DNA of 64,000 nucleotides from Chloranthus sessilifolius. Its lineage: Eukaryota; Streptophyta; Magnoliopsida; Chloranthales; Chloranthaceae. Under the pieces are notes generated by a model. It worked only from the letters and a program-made list of their open reading frames with translations. It was not told the origin of the DNA and did no database searches. How positions within the stretch are numbered: the first letter of the stretch is position 1; the number at the start of each line of letters is the position of its first letter. Shown here in pieces: positions 43,051-54,225 of this stretch. The translations under genes and the position numbers were made by a program. The stretch spans positions 62,700,671-62,764,670 of the forward strand of contig CM037598.1 in assembly GCA_021018995.1 (NCBI GenBank), read 5' to 3'.

Positions 43051-45393
43051 ATTTCAAATATTTTTAGATTTCTCAAAATATATTTTTCAAAACGAAAATT
43101 AAAAATATAAAGTAATTTTATACACTACTAATTACTCAGTAAATCATTATATGTTCATTATTTTCTAAAAAAATTTCAAATCTTTTATCCTTAGCTTTCC
43201 ATCATCATAATTATCCTTTATCAAAACTCAACAATTTCAATTTGGTACAGTGTGGAGTGTGTGCATATCAGTGAAAAGTTTATTCATTCTAGATTTTTCT
43301 AAACTATAATTTTTAGAAAATATTTTCATCCAAACTCTTACTTATTGGCATACTCTTAAAAAGATATAGAAATTTAGGGTTCTCTCAATATGATATATAT
43401 GATAATTTTCATAGGGCAATTAACTAAAAATAAATAAATCTCATATAATGGATAATCAATTATGTTCATATGACTTCTCTATTTATTCATAGTATCTATT
43501 TCGTATATCACTACTAGACTCATACTTTTATAAATCATAAATCAGAAAGGTCATTCCTTCAACTTGTAATGGGGCTTTTGGATTTTTCAGAAGGTTTCAG
43601 AAAAAAGGTAGACAGGATTCAAAGTTATTTATGAGAATATAGCTCTTCCTTCTTTTTCTTCTTCTAATTTCATCTTTAGTAACTATCTTGATTTTGGATA
43701 ATTTCTTCCCATTTTCTTTTCTATATATATATCCCAGTTATTCAGCTGTAAAATCGTATTTTACGATTTTTCTTCTTTTGAAAGCCTTTTCTAAATCGAC
43801 GCTTTTTTCTTTCTTTTTTTTTTTTTCTAAAATCATCTTTTTACGATTTTTCACTCCTTTTACCAAATTCTTTTATATTTCTTTCTTATGCACCTCTTTT
43901 TATAATATTGCCTTTATGTTCTCCTTATATTCCTTTCACTCCCTCTTCTTCCCTTCTTTTCTATTCCAAACTCTCAGAAATTATAAGAGTGAAGGTAGAA
44001 AGCTTCGGGTAGTACTTATGGTTAAATGTTTATCATATTTTTGGTATAAAGAAATTTTATTTTAAGCTTCTAATATGGGTTCAAAGGATAAAATTTTATG
44101 AGATTTTAGCTTTTTTTTACTCTGGTTTAACAAAAGATGACCTTTCATCATTTTCACAATTTTGCTAGTATGAATGTCTTATTGCTTTGATATATTTAAC
44201 AGATAGTTCTAAATAAAAAAATTATCATAATCACAGAATATCTTGATTCTATTTTCAGCAATATGAGATTTCATTTGAAATTACTAGTAGAGAAGTTCAT
44301 GAAAAAAATTATTTTGAATAGAAACAATCTCTCTTTCTCAGAATAAAAAGAGGAAATATGGCTCTAAAGCTCACTGATTTATAATTTTGAAACTATAATC
44401 TAAAATTTTTACAATTTAGATCGATCGTATAGTTTCAAACATTCATCTGATATAGTATTCTAAAGATGCTTAACATGAGTTTGATTTTTGAACTTCTACA
44501 ATGATGGATTACTAAAAATTTTTAATTTTCATATTTTTTCAGCATAATTCTCATATAATGATTAACTTGCCTAATATATACAAAAATATTAAAATTCTAA
44601 AAAAAAATCTAAGCTAATATACTAATATATTCAAAAGTGGTGTATCCCCCCCTCCCAATCTTTAATAGGACAATGTCCTTATTGTCAAAAACAGGGGACA
44701 CAAAACAAAAATGAACTGAAAGAAAATTTGTTACCAAATGTATATCCTCTCCCCATACTTGAGAGAAAATATCCATGAGTTAGTGTTGGATCATAAATAG
44801 AAAAAGAAAGTTAGTAACACAATTAGTGAAGAAATAAAAGTTAGTTAATTAGTAGAAGAAAATAATAACAAAATATTTACAATGAATAAAAGGGAAACTT
44901 CTTTCAATAGCTGCAAAATTTATCTACATATGAGGTTTCTATGATGTGTACATTACTGTCAGTCACTCGGTGATGAAGGGCATGGCACAAATGATATTAT
45001 TTGTTAAGCTCATTCTGGTAATTCTAGTATTGGAGAATGATTACTTGTCATATCCTCATTTGTATCCGTCATTATGGCTGTGGAACAATCAAATCCATTT
45101 TCTACCGTCGTTCTAGTTGTGGCTCTTGTTCAGCAATTTTATAGGATACAACAATGTCTTCCTTCTCGGTTATCAATGCTTCATACTTTTCTCTTAAGGC
45201 TCGCAGCTCTATCTCTTTCTTTTGCTTCAACTTGAAGTTGGCAAATTACATCAAACTTGGCACTATTTTCCTCCCTTAATTTCTCAGAAACAACCTTCTC
45301 CTTTGTTACTGTGACTCAGAACTTCTTTGTAATGGACTCAATCTTTTCCTCTTGTTCTGCACAATTAAGGATTAGGGAGACTTTTTCTTCATG
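43051..45393 (-). other. 3' non-coding region of D
   Basis: AT-rich, without coding content. Two more D-type palindromes lie at 43752-43768 (AATCGTATTTTACGATT) and 43831-43848. A decayed charged frame continues the coiled coil of the extra ORF down to about 45190. Confidence 0.55.
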
Positions 45394-47666
45394 CTATTTA
45401 GCTAATTTCCCTTGTTCTGTTGTAAGTACATGAGTCCTTTCGTTCAACATTCTATTCAAGGTCTGTTGATACTCTTGATGAGCTTTTTCTCTTATTGTTT
45501 CTTGAGCATCTGGATCGCTAATGAATTCTCCCAATTGCTCTATTAGATTTGTTATTCTATCTTCATATTCATTTTCCTTTCTATCCCACCTTTGTTGATT
45601 TTCTCTCAGTGTCCTATTCTCTTGTTGTACCTGTGTAACTTGGTCATTGAGGGCTACAGTAGACTCTGGGATCTTCTTGTTTATTTTAGATGTCCAATGC
45701 GCATGATATTCTTTCACTGCCTTCTATTTCATTTTTGCAATCATTTCCTATTTTGCCTATACAATAGGCATGTTATCTCGGATTCTGCTTCTCAATAGAT
45801 GCAATTCATCAATCATCTTCCTCACAGCACTTGGGAGTTGGGCATTTGTACTTTGCCATTGCTCTACTTCTTTTAATCTTCTGTCTATATCAGATTGTTG
45901 AATCATTGGGGCTACTAAAGTAAGAGCTGGAGGAGACATTTCCTGATGTAACAATGCACTAAAGCTCTCCCTTGGGGTTTCAACATGTAGTACTGTATTT
46001 GCAGGTTGGGATATCTTATTCTGTCATGGTGTTGGGATTGCAGGTACTGTGGTGTTGATTATAGGATCACTATGGGGTATTTCTTCTTCAGTCAACAACC
46101 CTGAGAAATTTCTTGTTGGGACTTTGGTTCTCTGACTTGCTCCTATGGTTTGAGACATAGGAGGTTGAATTGATAGCATCTTCGATGGGGCGATAGGTAG
46201 AAGACTGACAGGGGCTTGGCTAGAAGTAGCCATTTTAACTTCCTATTGTTCCACTAGTACCAGGATTTCCTTTTCTTCTTCTCTGATTGGATTCACCGGT
46301 TTTGCTTCTGTGTAGTTTGGTTCAATTCCATGGGGCATAACAGGCCCTGTTGGTGAATCCAGAGCTGAGTCATATAGACTAGCTGGATCTGTAATTGGTT
46401 CTCTTTCCTTTGTTATTCTTCCTGATACTGGGAAGCTGAATTCTGCCCTCTCAACGGGTGGAGTAGAAGTGCTCACACCTTCTTCCATCACCACTTCTTA
46501 TGTGGTTACAATGTCTGTTGTCTGATCGATGACAGCCTCTTCTCTTTCCTTAGTCATTTGGGGAAAACGGGAGTACTTTTGGTGTGAGGAGTAAGTGGTA
46601 TTTTCTTTTTAGTTTCAGCACCTAAAGTTCTCCTATAGGCTGGGACTGTGAAGCCATCCTCTAGTCTCTGTAAAGCTTTTTCCTTGGGGTTTATGTTATA
46701 CCCCACATTCATCAGTAAATTTATTATAAGACCTCCAAATGGCAGCGTCAACTTCCTCGTTTGGTATTTTGCTTGACTCAGTTTCTCTCTTATGATCATA
46801 ATTACTTCAAGAAGGCAAGAGGGTACATTGAACCAATAGCGATTTGCCATAAGGTAGAATGCCTTGACAAAGAGTGACCTTTTTTGGGTTCCATGTCCCG
46901 TGGGGTGAATAGTCTTATGGATAAGTAGATCGAAGAAGTGAAGTGATAAACTCCTCGCTTCTAGGTCCTTTCAAAGGAAAAAGGACTTATCCTGTAGGGG
47001 TTTTCCTAAAAAATATGTTGTCGTTTCAATGAAGTTAGGGAGGGTCTCGGATGGCATCCACAAAAGGTTGGCTTCTAGGTTATCATGGGATAATTGTGAT
47101 ATCTCTAAAGGTGCATACATCACCCGGCCGACCAATTCCTCTATAATTTCAAGTGGGAGTCCATCAATACTGGTGGATAGAGTTAAGGATGACCCTTGGC
47201 TCATATTTTGATAAAATAGTCTCACCAATCTTGGATAGACCAGTGTGACCCCTGGCTCTAAGAAATAGTTTAGCCCGACATCCTTAAAATATTTAATTGC
47301 TTCTCCTCAAATTTCCAGTTTTTCTAAGGCTTCAACGTCTACTACAACCTCGGCTTCGACAATATGCTGTTTCATTGAAGTAGGGAGTTTATCCGCTAGT
47401 GTAACAGAGGATGCTGACCTTTTCCCTTTATCTAATTGGAGCCCCTTTTTAGGGACAGACACAAGTTCCATCCCCGTTGTGTCTATGGGAGCTTTTCTGA
47501 TAACTAACCCCGAAGATTTGGTTTTCTTCTTGGGTGCGTATGCTACTTTTAATTTGGCCTTAGGGGCAGTAGACCATGCAATATGATGGATATCTTGGGT
47601 GTTATCAGAATTGTTACCTTCTTCTTCCTTGTTCTCCCTTTGTTGTTTATTCTCCTTGTCTGTCAT
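45394..47666 (-). pseudogene. Extra ORF of D
   Basis: Start ATG at 47666 (MTDKENKQQ). The N-terminus is Lys/Glu-rich. The conserved domain follows: 'GVTLVYPRLVRLFYQNMSQ', 'LEIIEELVGRVMYAPLEIS', 'FYLMANRYWFNVPSCLLEV', 'TLPFGGLIINLLMNVGYNI'. It aligns with the extra ORFs of E and C. Next come a Pro/Ser/Thr-rich linker (46500-46020) and a coiled-coil tail (45950-45394, 'VTQVQQENRTLRENQQRWD'). The first third is one frame broken by two stops; a single frameshift near 46500-46550 leads to the second frame with a few more stops. It would be about 760 codons if intact. Function unknown. Confidence 0.75.
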
Positions 47667-47685
47667 TTTCCTGCCCTTTTCTACA

Positions 47686-47787
47686 AAAATTAACCAGCAA
47701 TACCATTAATTAAACTCTAAATTCCATGTATTGAATAGATATTTCATGTAGATACCCTTCCATTCTATTAAAATCATTCCCTTACCT
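47686..47787 (-). other. Probable 5'-UTR intron of the D extra ORF
   Basis: On the minus strand a donor AAG|GTAAGG at about 47787 and an acceptor TTTGTAG at about 47686 lie within the leader, 20 bp before the ATG. This suggests the extra ORF is its own spliced transcription unit. Confidence 0.5.
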
Positions 47788-48003
47788 TCTTTGATGAATG
47801 AAACCCTAATGTAAAAAAATATGAATAGAATGCTCGTAAGGTTCCCTCGAAATGAAACAGAAGGAGGAAGGGGATTTTTAGGAAAGTAGATGGTTCGATT
47901 GGGTGGCAGAACGGTTAGTATTAAGGGAAATTGGAAAAAAAAGGGAAGATAAGAGAGAAGAAACTAAAAGGTTTTGAAATTGGGACCGACATATCCCATT
48001 TTT

Positions 48004-48157
48004 ATTAATATATAGGTCCTATTTTCAGTGATGACTTACTAAGCCGGTCACCACATGAGTTTCACCTAGAATCGTAGGTTGATTCTAGCCTTTACTTTCA
48101 ATAAGAATCGCAATCGCTGTGTTTCGCCATGATGATCAATCGTAAATCCATACGATT
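48004..48157 (-). promoter_or_regulatory. Putative promoter of the D extra ORF
   Basis: A TATA-like stretch (minus 'ctatatattaataaaa', 48004-48016) lies about 340 bp before the ATG. A D-type palindrome (AATCGT...ACGATT, 48138-48157) lies about 120 bp upstream of it, with weaker half sites between 48050 and 48220. Confidence 0.5.
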
Positions 48158-48290
48158 GTTCGTTATAATATACAATAAGTATAAACTATGATTTATCATT
48201 TTTCAACGATTTAGGTCGTAATATGCTTAAAGAAGAGAAAAGAAATAGTTTAGATAATTTAAAATTGATGCTGCGGATGAGTCGGTAGCT

Positions 48291-48369
48291 CAACTATCCA
48301 AGAGGTGTTTATGTTGGATTCTGGAGAGCAGATGTCTCCCCCAAGAGTACTTGTCCTCTTGGATAGTTG
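48291..48369. repeat. 15-bp inverted repeat at the gag end of D
   Basis: CAACTATCCAAGAGG (48291-48305) and its perfect reverse complement (48355-48369) flank 49 bp. It lies where gag sequence ends and pol would be expected to start, so it may mark the pol-deletion junction. Confidence 0.6.
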
Positions 48370-49607
48370 ACTAGCTGCATCGACAATTGTCCACTCTCTC
48401 TCCTTGTCACTTGCAAAGCTAGCTGGCTAATCTAGATTTCCAGCTTTGTAATGGATTGAGTATGCGAATGTAGGGTCTACGAAAATTGAGCGAGCTGATG
48501 GAAATCCTTGGAGTGTTGGTGTGACTGTTACTGCAAATCCCAGAGGATCTAAACAACTGTGGCATTAGGCATATTGCTATGTGGAACCAATTGTTGCTGT
48601 GCAGTCGGCATAGGATGTTTTTGATGGAAAACTTGGGTCTGAGGCAATCGAGATTGTACAACTTGTGGTGCTAGTTGTGCTCCCACTGTAGAACCATAGT
48701 TAAATCTAGGATGGTTCCTCCAGGCTGGGTTATATGTATTCCCAAAATCTCCTCTCTAAAAGGCCATTACTTGTTCGGTCTCCACCACCTCTTGGTATGA
48801 TGGCGCTATGGGGTTCTTAGTGAAACTATGGCAATTTGAACAGTTTGTCGATTATCTCTCCACAGTGTTGGGTTTGGCAAGCATTAAAGTCATGATTTGT
48901 TGTTCAAGAGCCGCAACCTTTACACTCATTTCATCCTCCTTTACTTTATCTTCATTGATATTGTAAAGACCACCCCTTGCGAGCGGGGTGTGACGAATAA
49001 CATATGGGTCAGATCTAAGCAAAGCCTACTTTTGCTTTGAATTATCGGCCAACTTTTCAAATAAATTCCAAGACTGTTGGCCATTTTGAGCCATAAAGGC
49101 TCCTCCACTAACGGCATCAACTGCAGAATGGTTACTCTTAGTTAATCCCTGATAATATCTTTGTGTAATGGACTAGTTCTGCACATCATGATGAGGGCAC
49201 TTTTGCAATAAATCCTTCATCCTGGCCCAACTCTCATGGAATAATTCTCTAGGCATTTGGTTGAAGTCTTCAATGGCTTCACGAATTTCATTAGTTCTAC
49301 CAATTGGAAAGTACTTGCCCAGAAATTTGGACTGGAGTGCTTCCCAAGTGGTAATGCTTCTAATGGGTAGTGAAATTAACCACTATTGGGGTTTGGAGCT
49401 TGGAACATGCTACATAGAGTTCTATGAAGTCCCTGGGGTGTTGATAGGGATCTTCTCGATCAAATACATGAAAGGTTTGTAGCGACTGGAGGATGTGGGA
49501 TTGATCTCTGAATTTTGACCTGTTGCTACTTATGGTATCACTACACAAGTGGGCTCGGTCAAAACTATAGGGCTGAAACGTGCTTGGATTGAAAGCTTGT
49601 CAGCCAT
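48306..49607 (-). pseudogene. gag: gag of D
   Basis: Minus-strand start near 49607 (MADKLSIQA). Broken frames show Athila-type capsid features: 'LQTFHVFDREDPYQHPRDFIE', 'SITTWEALQSKFLGKYFPIGR', 'ESWARMKDLLQKCPHHDV', 'YYQGLTKSNHSAVDAVSGGAF', then a Gln/Pro-rich tail and 'VNYPRGQVLLGETSA' near the end, parallel to E. There are several stops and at least two frame changes. No pol follows. Confidence 0.75.
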
Positions 49608-49996
49608 GGTTTGAGAATCTCTTGTAGAGGATCGGTTTGACTCGAGTCTCCATAGGAGAGTCCGCTCAATTTCTAGGTCGTATTAAAAAGAGTCTAGACT
49701 TCAAAACTTGGTATGATGCATACACCAGAAAAATTATCTTTTTGTATTATCTTTTTATTATAGATAATTTTTATTTTAGAAGAGTAGGGAGAGAGAACAA
49801 ATCTAAGCCTCGGGCCTCGCTTATAAGGGGAAGTTGCAAACTCTAAATCGTCACTTTGAATGAACCTGTAAAAGATTTAAGAAGTGATCAATGAAAAATG
49901 AAAATATAAAGAAATATAAAAAGAGAAAGATAAATATCGGTTTCTAAAAGAATAAAAATATTCAGATATGAATAAAAGAAAATAAAGAAAAATATG

Positions 49997-50020
49997 CTTC
50001 CCCGACAGCAGCGCAAAAAA
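49997..50020 (-). promoter_or_regulatory. Degenerate primer-binding site of D
   Basis: The minus strand reads 'TTTTTGCGCTGCTGTCGGGG' close to the 5' LTR. It resembles the TTTGGCGCCGTTGCCGGGGA form known from Athila elements (tRNA-Asp type), with several changes. Confidence 0.6.
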
Positions 50021-50027
50021 CTTGACT

Positions 50028-50515
50028 TGATATATACTATGTATACCTTTTAATTAGGTCTTAACCTATTACAAGTGCATAATGAAAATTATACTACTAG
50101 CAAATGATCATTCCCAGGAGAAAGTTTGTTATCTCTTAAGAATTTTATTTATATATTTATATTCAAATTCTTATTTCAAAAACTTCGATTTATCTTTACG
50201 ATCTAATCTACTGGAGAAATATGTGTAAAAGAATTGTTTGTATTAATCTAAATTGTAGAAAATAAATCTTAATCCTCAAACTTTAGATTATGGTAGTCAA
50301 TTATAATCTTTTGCTCTCAGATATTTATGAATTTAAACAGTACCGTTACACTATATCTCTAGTTTCCTAGCATTGGTCGTCAATCAATACTAAAATCCTA
50401 TCAATACAGATTTAATCTAATCAACAACTTCCTAAAATCTGGGCATCAATCAAACCTTAGAAAACTGAAGATGGAACAGTAAAAATGATTACACTAATCT
50501 GCAAATTCCAACCTG
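50028..50515 (-). repeat. 5' LTR of D, truncated
   Basis: A direct repeat of 40788-41275, about 90% alike by eye. It stops at 'ccaacctg', where CACTACGTG begins at 50516. The remaining 1.6 kb of this LTR, including U3, is not seen in the window. Confidence 0.85.
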
Positions 50516-51280
50516 CACTACGTGAAAAAGCTAAAAAAACCATTGCCCTAAACAGTAGTTTTTTCAAAAAACCACTGTCTTTGATAGTGGTTTTTTTTCA
50601 AAAAATCACTGCCCTAAACAATTGTTAAAAAATGAGTGGTTTTTTTTTACCACTATACAAGACAGTGGTTTATGAACTTCAACAACAACTGCTCTTAACA
50701 GTCATAGAAAAAACCACTGCTTTTTTCCAACTATTTAGGGCAGTGGTTTTTTTATGCAATTTTTTTTTAAAAAAAAATTATTTAAAAAAACAAATTACAT
50801 CGACAATTTTTTATGCAAATTTTTTTAAAATAATATTTTTTTAATGCAATTTTTTTTATGCTTTTTGTAATACTTCTTTTTTTATGCAATTTTTTAATTC
50901 TTTTTTTAATGCTTTAAAAAAAATTATATAAAGAAAAACAGTCATTAATCTCATATTTCAACACATCCATTCAACTCAAATGTAAATAATTCAATGCCAT
51001 TAATAAAAAAAATAGAAACCCAATTATTTTATTCAAACAAAAGGTTTCATCTCAACCTTTCAAATCATTCAAACATTCTAAACTCTACACGCCCAATCCT
51101 TTTATTCAAATAGAAAGAAGAAGAAAAGAGAGTGAACAATATAAGGACTCCATGGCCCATTTTTAAAATAAAAGAACAAAAAAAATTAAATTAGCCTCGC
51201 CTCTCCTACCAAGTGTCCCCGTCCCCTAGTGATCCATTTGAGGTGAGCTTCAAATTGAAAAGTTTTGCCTGAAATAAAAA
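50516..51280 (+). repeat. CACTA terminal segment, copy 1
   Basis: A terminal CACTACGTG, at least six AACCACTG/CAGTGGTT sub-terminal motifs in both orientations (able to form hairpins), a low-complexity A/T stretch, then unique sequence ('cattcaactcaaatg', 'tttgaggtgagctt') shared with copy 2. Confidence 0.7.
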
Positions 51281-52433
51281 AGAAAACATCATTAAACTGA
51301 AATATTGATCTTTCCAAAATCCTAGTGGGGAAACAACTTGATCTTTCCAAAATCTTAGAAGTATCTATTACAATCACGACTATTATATTCGGTCCATACA
51401 TATAGGAGTCTATATAAATATCTGGTTATCCTAGACAACCACAAATTTTCTCATTTTTTACTAAAGATCTCCAACAAAGAACCCACAAAAGTTGGGGCAT
51501 TTAGTTGGAGTTAAAAAAATGAGTTACAACACAAAGAAGACTACCTGCCTTCTGGACAAAGAAAATAGACATGTCCATCCAAGTTAATTGTAACAAGGTA
51601 CAGAATGAAGTGGATGTACACACAACTAGGGCAGGGACATTGTTTACCATTTTTTTCTTTGTTTAATATCTCACTTTGGCCTCTCAAAAGCTTATTTTTT
51701 AATATAGACACCACCACTTACATTACCCTAGGTAAATGAAGATTGAAATGATAATTAAATGTAATCAGATTGTGTTATGAGTAGTAAACATCATGCAAAT
51801 GTGTCACCGCTCTGCTACTTTAAATAACTTTGCTACATACTATGCAAACATAGGAACTGATCTTTAACTTGTAAACAAAATTCTAATCTTGTTGGATGGT
51901 CCATTCTGACATTACATAAGCAAGAGAATTCTCATGGCCTTTAGCTGGCACGGTAATAAGCAAATCAATAAATTTTTTAACATTTGGGGCACTCAGATGG
52001 ACCTGCACACAAAAAAGGAATAGGATAGATGATCGATCTAGAGACTGATTTTAGAAGAGCTTTGGTAACAACCTATTTTGACGTAGTGATAAGCATTTGG
52101 TAATAAATTGTTTCTTGCCATCTGACTCCCGCAGAAACTAAAAAAGCTTAAAATGAGGTAAAAATTTGGAAGCTGCCCCATCCCCGCTGCTAGATTCTCG
52201 CTTTTGCAGGAGGGAATTGGTCAACTCTGCCCCAAACAGGGCCTCAATTATTTCAGGAAATGTAGGCTTCATATTCAAAAAAATTGGTCTAGGCCCCATT
52301 TAATTAAGTACAGGGTCTCTGTTAGCAGCTTCTATCAGAGAGCTCTTATAGAATGTTTCCCAATATTAATAGTCCAAGAGAACTGCTTACTCAAGTAGCC
52401 TAAAAGCAGGGGGCATAATTCCTTGATCATTAC
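51281..52433. other. Unassigned interior of K, left
   Basis: AT-rich sequence with no recognised domain. It may include further introns or exons of the captured gene downstream (minus strand) of 52434, but I cannot identify them. Confidence 0.35.
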
Positions 52434-52988
52434 CTTGGGGAGCAGTCCAAAAAGTGCCTAGGAAGGTTACGATGTAGCGCGGAGTAATAAGGAGTGGCAT
52501 GGCAGGGCATAAGGAAAAGTGTACTCTTCAGTTTTCTGTTAAGAGCCTCTTTCGCTAAAAAATTCATAACATCTTCGCTTCCTCTCTGTTTAGCATGCTT
52601 GCAGGTAAGAATCAAACAAAGCATTTATGTCAAGAAAAGAAAAGAATAACAGAAGAAAATGGAAATCAAATTTCTCCATTACGGAAATAAACAAAAAGGA
52701 AATTTAAAGAAGTCTGTATGGAATTGATACTTGGTAAATGAAAGGGGGAAAAATAACTTCATGTTTGCTACCAAGAACTGCTTTACCTGATGAATCAAGC
52801 TCATATACAAGGCCATTGGAAGATTGGTTGCAAGAAGGAAGATGATAGACAACTGCATTCTCGAAGGACATCGAATCCAGAAATTTGAAGATCTTTTCAT
52901 TCTAGTTTCTGAAGAATCAAGATTTTCCACTGCTGCTAAAGAATATCCAGAAAACATCAAAGCTATGGGAAGCACTGGCAAGACAAAC
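52434..52988 (-). pseudogene. Captured fragment resembling PIG-B / GPI mannosyltransferase 3
   Basis: Two exons on the minus strand: 52988-52787 and 52585-52434, joined by a 201-bp intron with AG/GT borders (donor CAG|GTAAAG, acceptor AAACAG|AGAGG) and in-frame phase 0. The first encodes 'RFVLPVLPIALMFSGYSLA' and 'SIIFLLATNLPMALYMSLI'; the second 'RGSEDVMNFLAKEAL' and 'FLMPCHATPYYSALHRNLP'. Both match the GT22-family GPI-anchor mannosyltransferase PIG-B as I know it. No stop lies in the spliced stretch. A donor-like AAG|GTAATG follows the second exon, but later exons are not found. This is capture of a gene piece by the transposon, not a complete gene. Confidence 0.7.
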
Positions 52989-53418
52989 CTGTAATTCAAG
53001 TATTCTTAGAAGGTTAGCAAGATGTCAAAATACATTGAAGCAAAAGCACACAATCTCTGAATAAATTAAGTATTCTCAGCCTAAAAAAGCATCAAGTTTA
53101 AGTGCAAATTCATGGGTAAGGCAAATTCATGCAAGCATCAAGCAATATTTAGTAAAATTACATAGATACCTCAGATTTCTGTTTTTGAATATCATAAAGA
53201 CATTAATAAATGTGGAGACCCTTAGAGGAGGATTATTGCTTCCTATTCTCTCAACCTTCCCTTTCGGTGGAAGTACCTCCAACTTCGATAGCAACTGTTT
53301 ATAGGAAAAATAACTCTTTCAAGTCTCCAGAATACAAAATGGTGCATTTTCATTGGGGCATGCAATATAATCAAGCAACCACACTCTCCACCCAAAGAAA
53401 TATGACGTAATCTTCAAC
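52989..53418. other. Unassigned interior of K, right of the gene fragment
   Basis: It contains an open + strand stretch (53210-53410, MWRPLEEDYCFLF) of unknown origin. Upstream exons of the captured gene would be expected here on the minus strand, but I do not recognise any. Confidence 0.35.
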
Positions 53419-54225
53419 CACTACGTGAAAAGGCCAAAAAAACCACTGCCTTAAATAGTGGTTTTTTCAAAAAACAACTGTCTTTGATAATGGTTTTTTT
53501 CAAAAAAACCACTGCCTTAAATAGTTGTAAAAAATGGAGTGGTTTTTTTTTACCACTACACAAAACAGTGGTTTATGAACTTCAACAACAACTGCTCTTA
53601 ACAGTCATAGAAAAAACCACTGTGTTTTTTACAATTGTTTAGGGCAGTGGTTTTTTTATGAAATTTTTATTTTTAAAAATAATATATTTAAAAAAAAAAA
53701 AATTACGTCGACAATTTTTTATGCAAATTTTTTTAAAATAATATTTTTTTTAAAGCAATTTTTTTTAATGTAATTTTTTTTATGCTTTTTTAATGGAATT
53801 TTTTTAATGTAATTTTTTAGTACTTTTTTTAATGCCTTAAGAAAAATTATATAAAGAAAAAAAGCTATTAATCTCATATTTAAACACATCCATTCAACTC
53901 AAATGCAACTCATTCAATGCCATTAATAAATAAAATAGAAGCCCAATTCTTTTATTCAAATAAAAGATTGCATCTCAACCTATGATCCAACCTTTCAAAT
54001 CAGCCAAACATTTTAAACTTGACATGCCCAATCCTTTTATTCAAACAAAAATAAGAAGAAAAAAATGAGATTTAACAATCTAAAAGCCTCATGGCCCATT
54101 TCCAAAATACAAGGGAAAAAAATTAAATTTATTTCGCCTCTCCTGCCAAGTGTCCCTCCTAGTGATCCGTTTGAGGTGAGCTTGAAATTGGAAAGTTTCA
54201 CCTAAAATCAAAAGGAGAACATCAT
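53419..54225 (+). repeat. CACTA terminal segment, copy 2
   Basis: A direct copy of 50516-51280, starting CACTACGTGAAAAGG, with the same sub-terminal motifs and trailing unique sequence but several indels in the A/T stretch. It is an independent related insertion or an internal duplication. Confidence 0.7.

Larger units (their letters stand above)
40788..50515 (-). mobile_element. Athila-like element D, pol-less, cut by CACTA at its 5' LTR
   Basis: Direct LTR copies begin at 40788 (TGATCTATACTATG) and 50028 (TGATATATACTATG). Between them, on the minus strand, lie a PBS, a degraded gag (49607-48290), an extra ORF with its own leader (48157-45394), a 3' non-coding region, and a polypurine tract before the 3' LTR. 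No protease, RT, RNase H or integrase is found; gag is followed at once by the extra-ORF promoter. D inserted into Tekay fragment B. Its 5' LTR is cut at 50515 by CACTA sequence and the rest of that LTR is not seen, so no target duplication can be shown. Confidence 0.85.

Noticed and set aside
43688-44065. Phe/Ser-rich 125-codon ORF
   Set aside because: Low-complexity T-rich sequence in the 3' non-coding region of D; no domain or homologue recognised.
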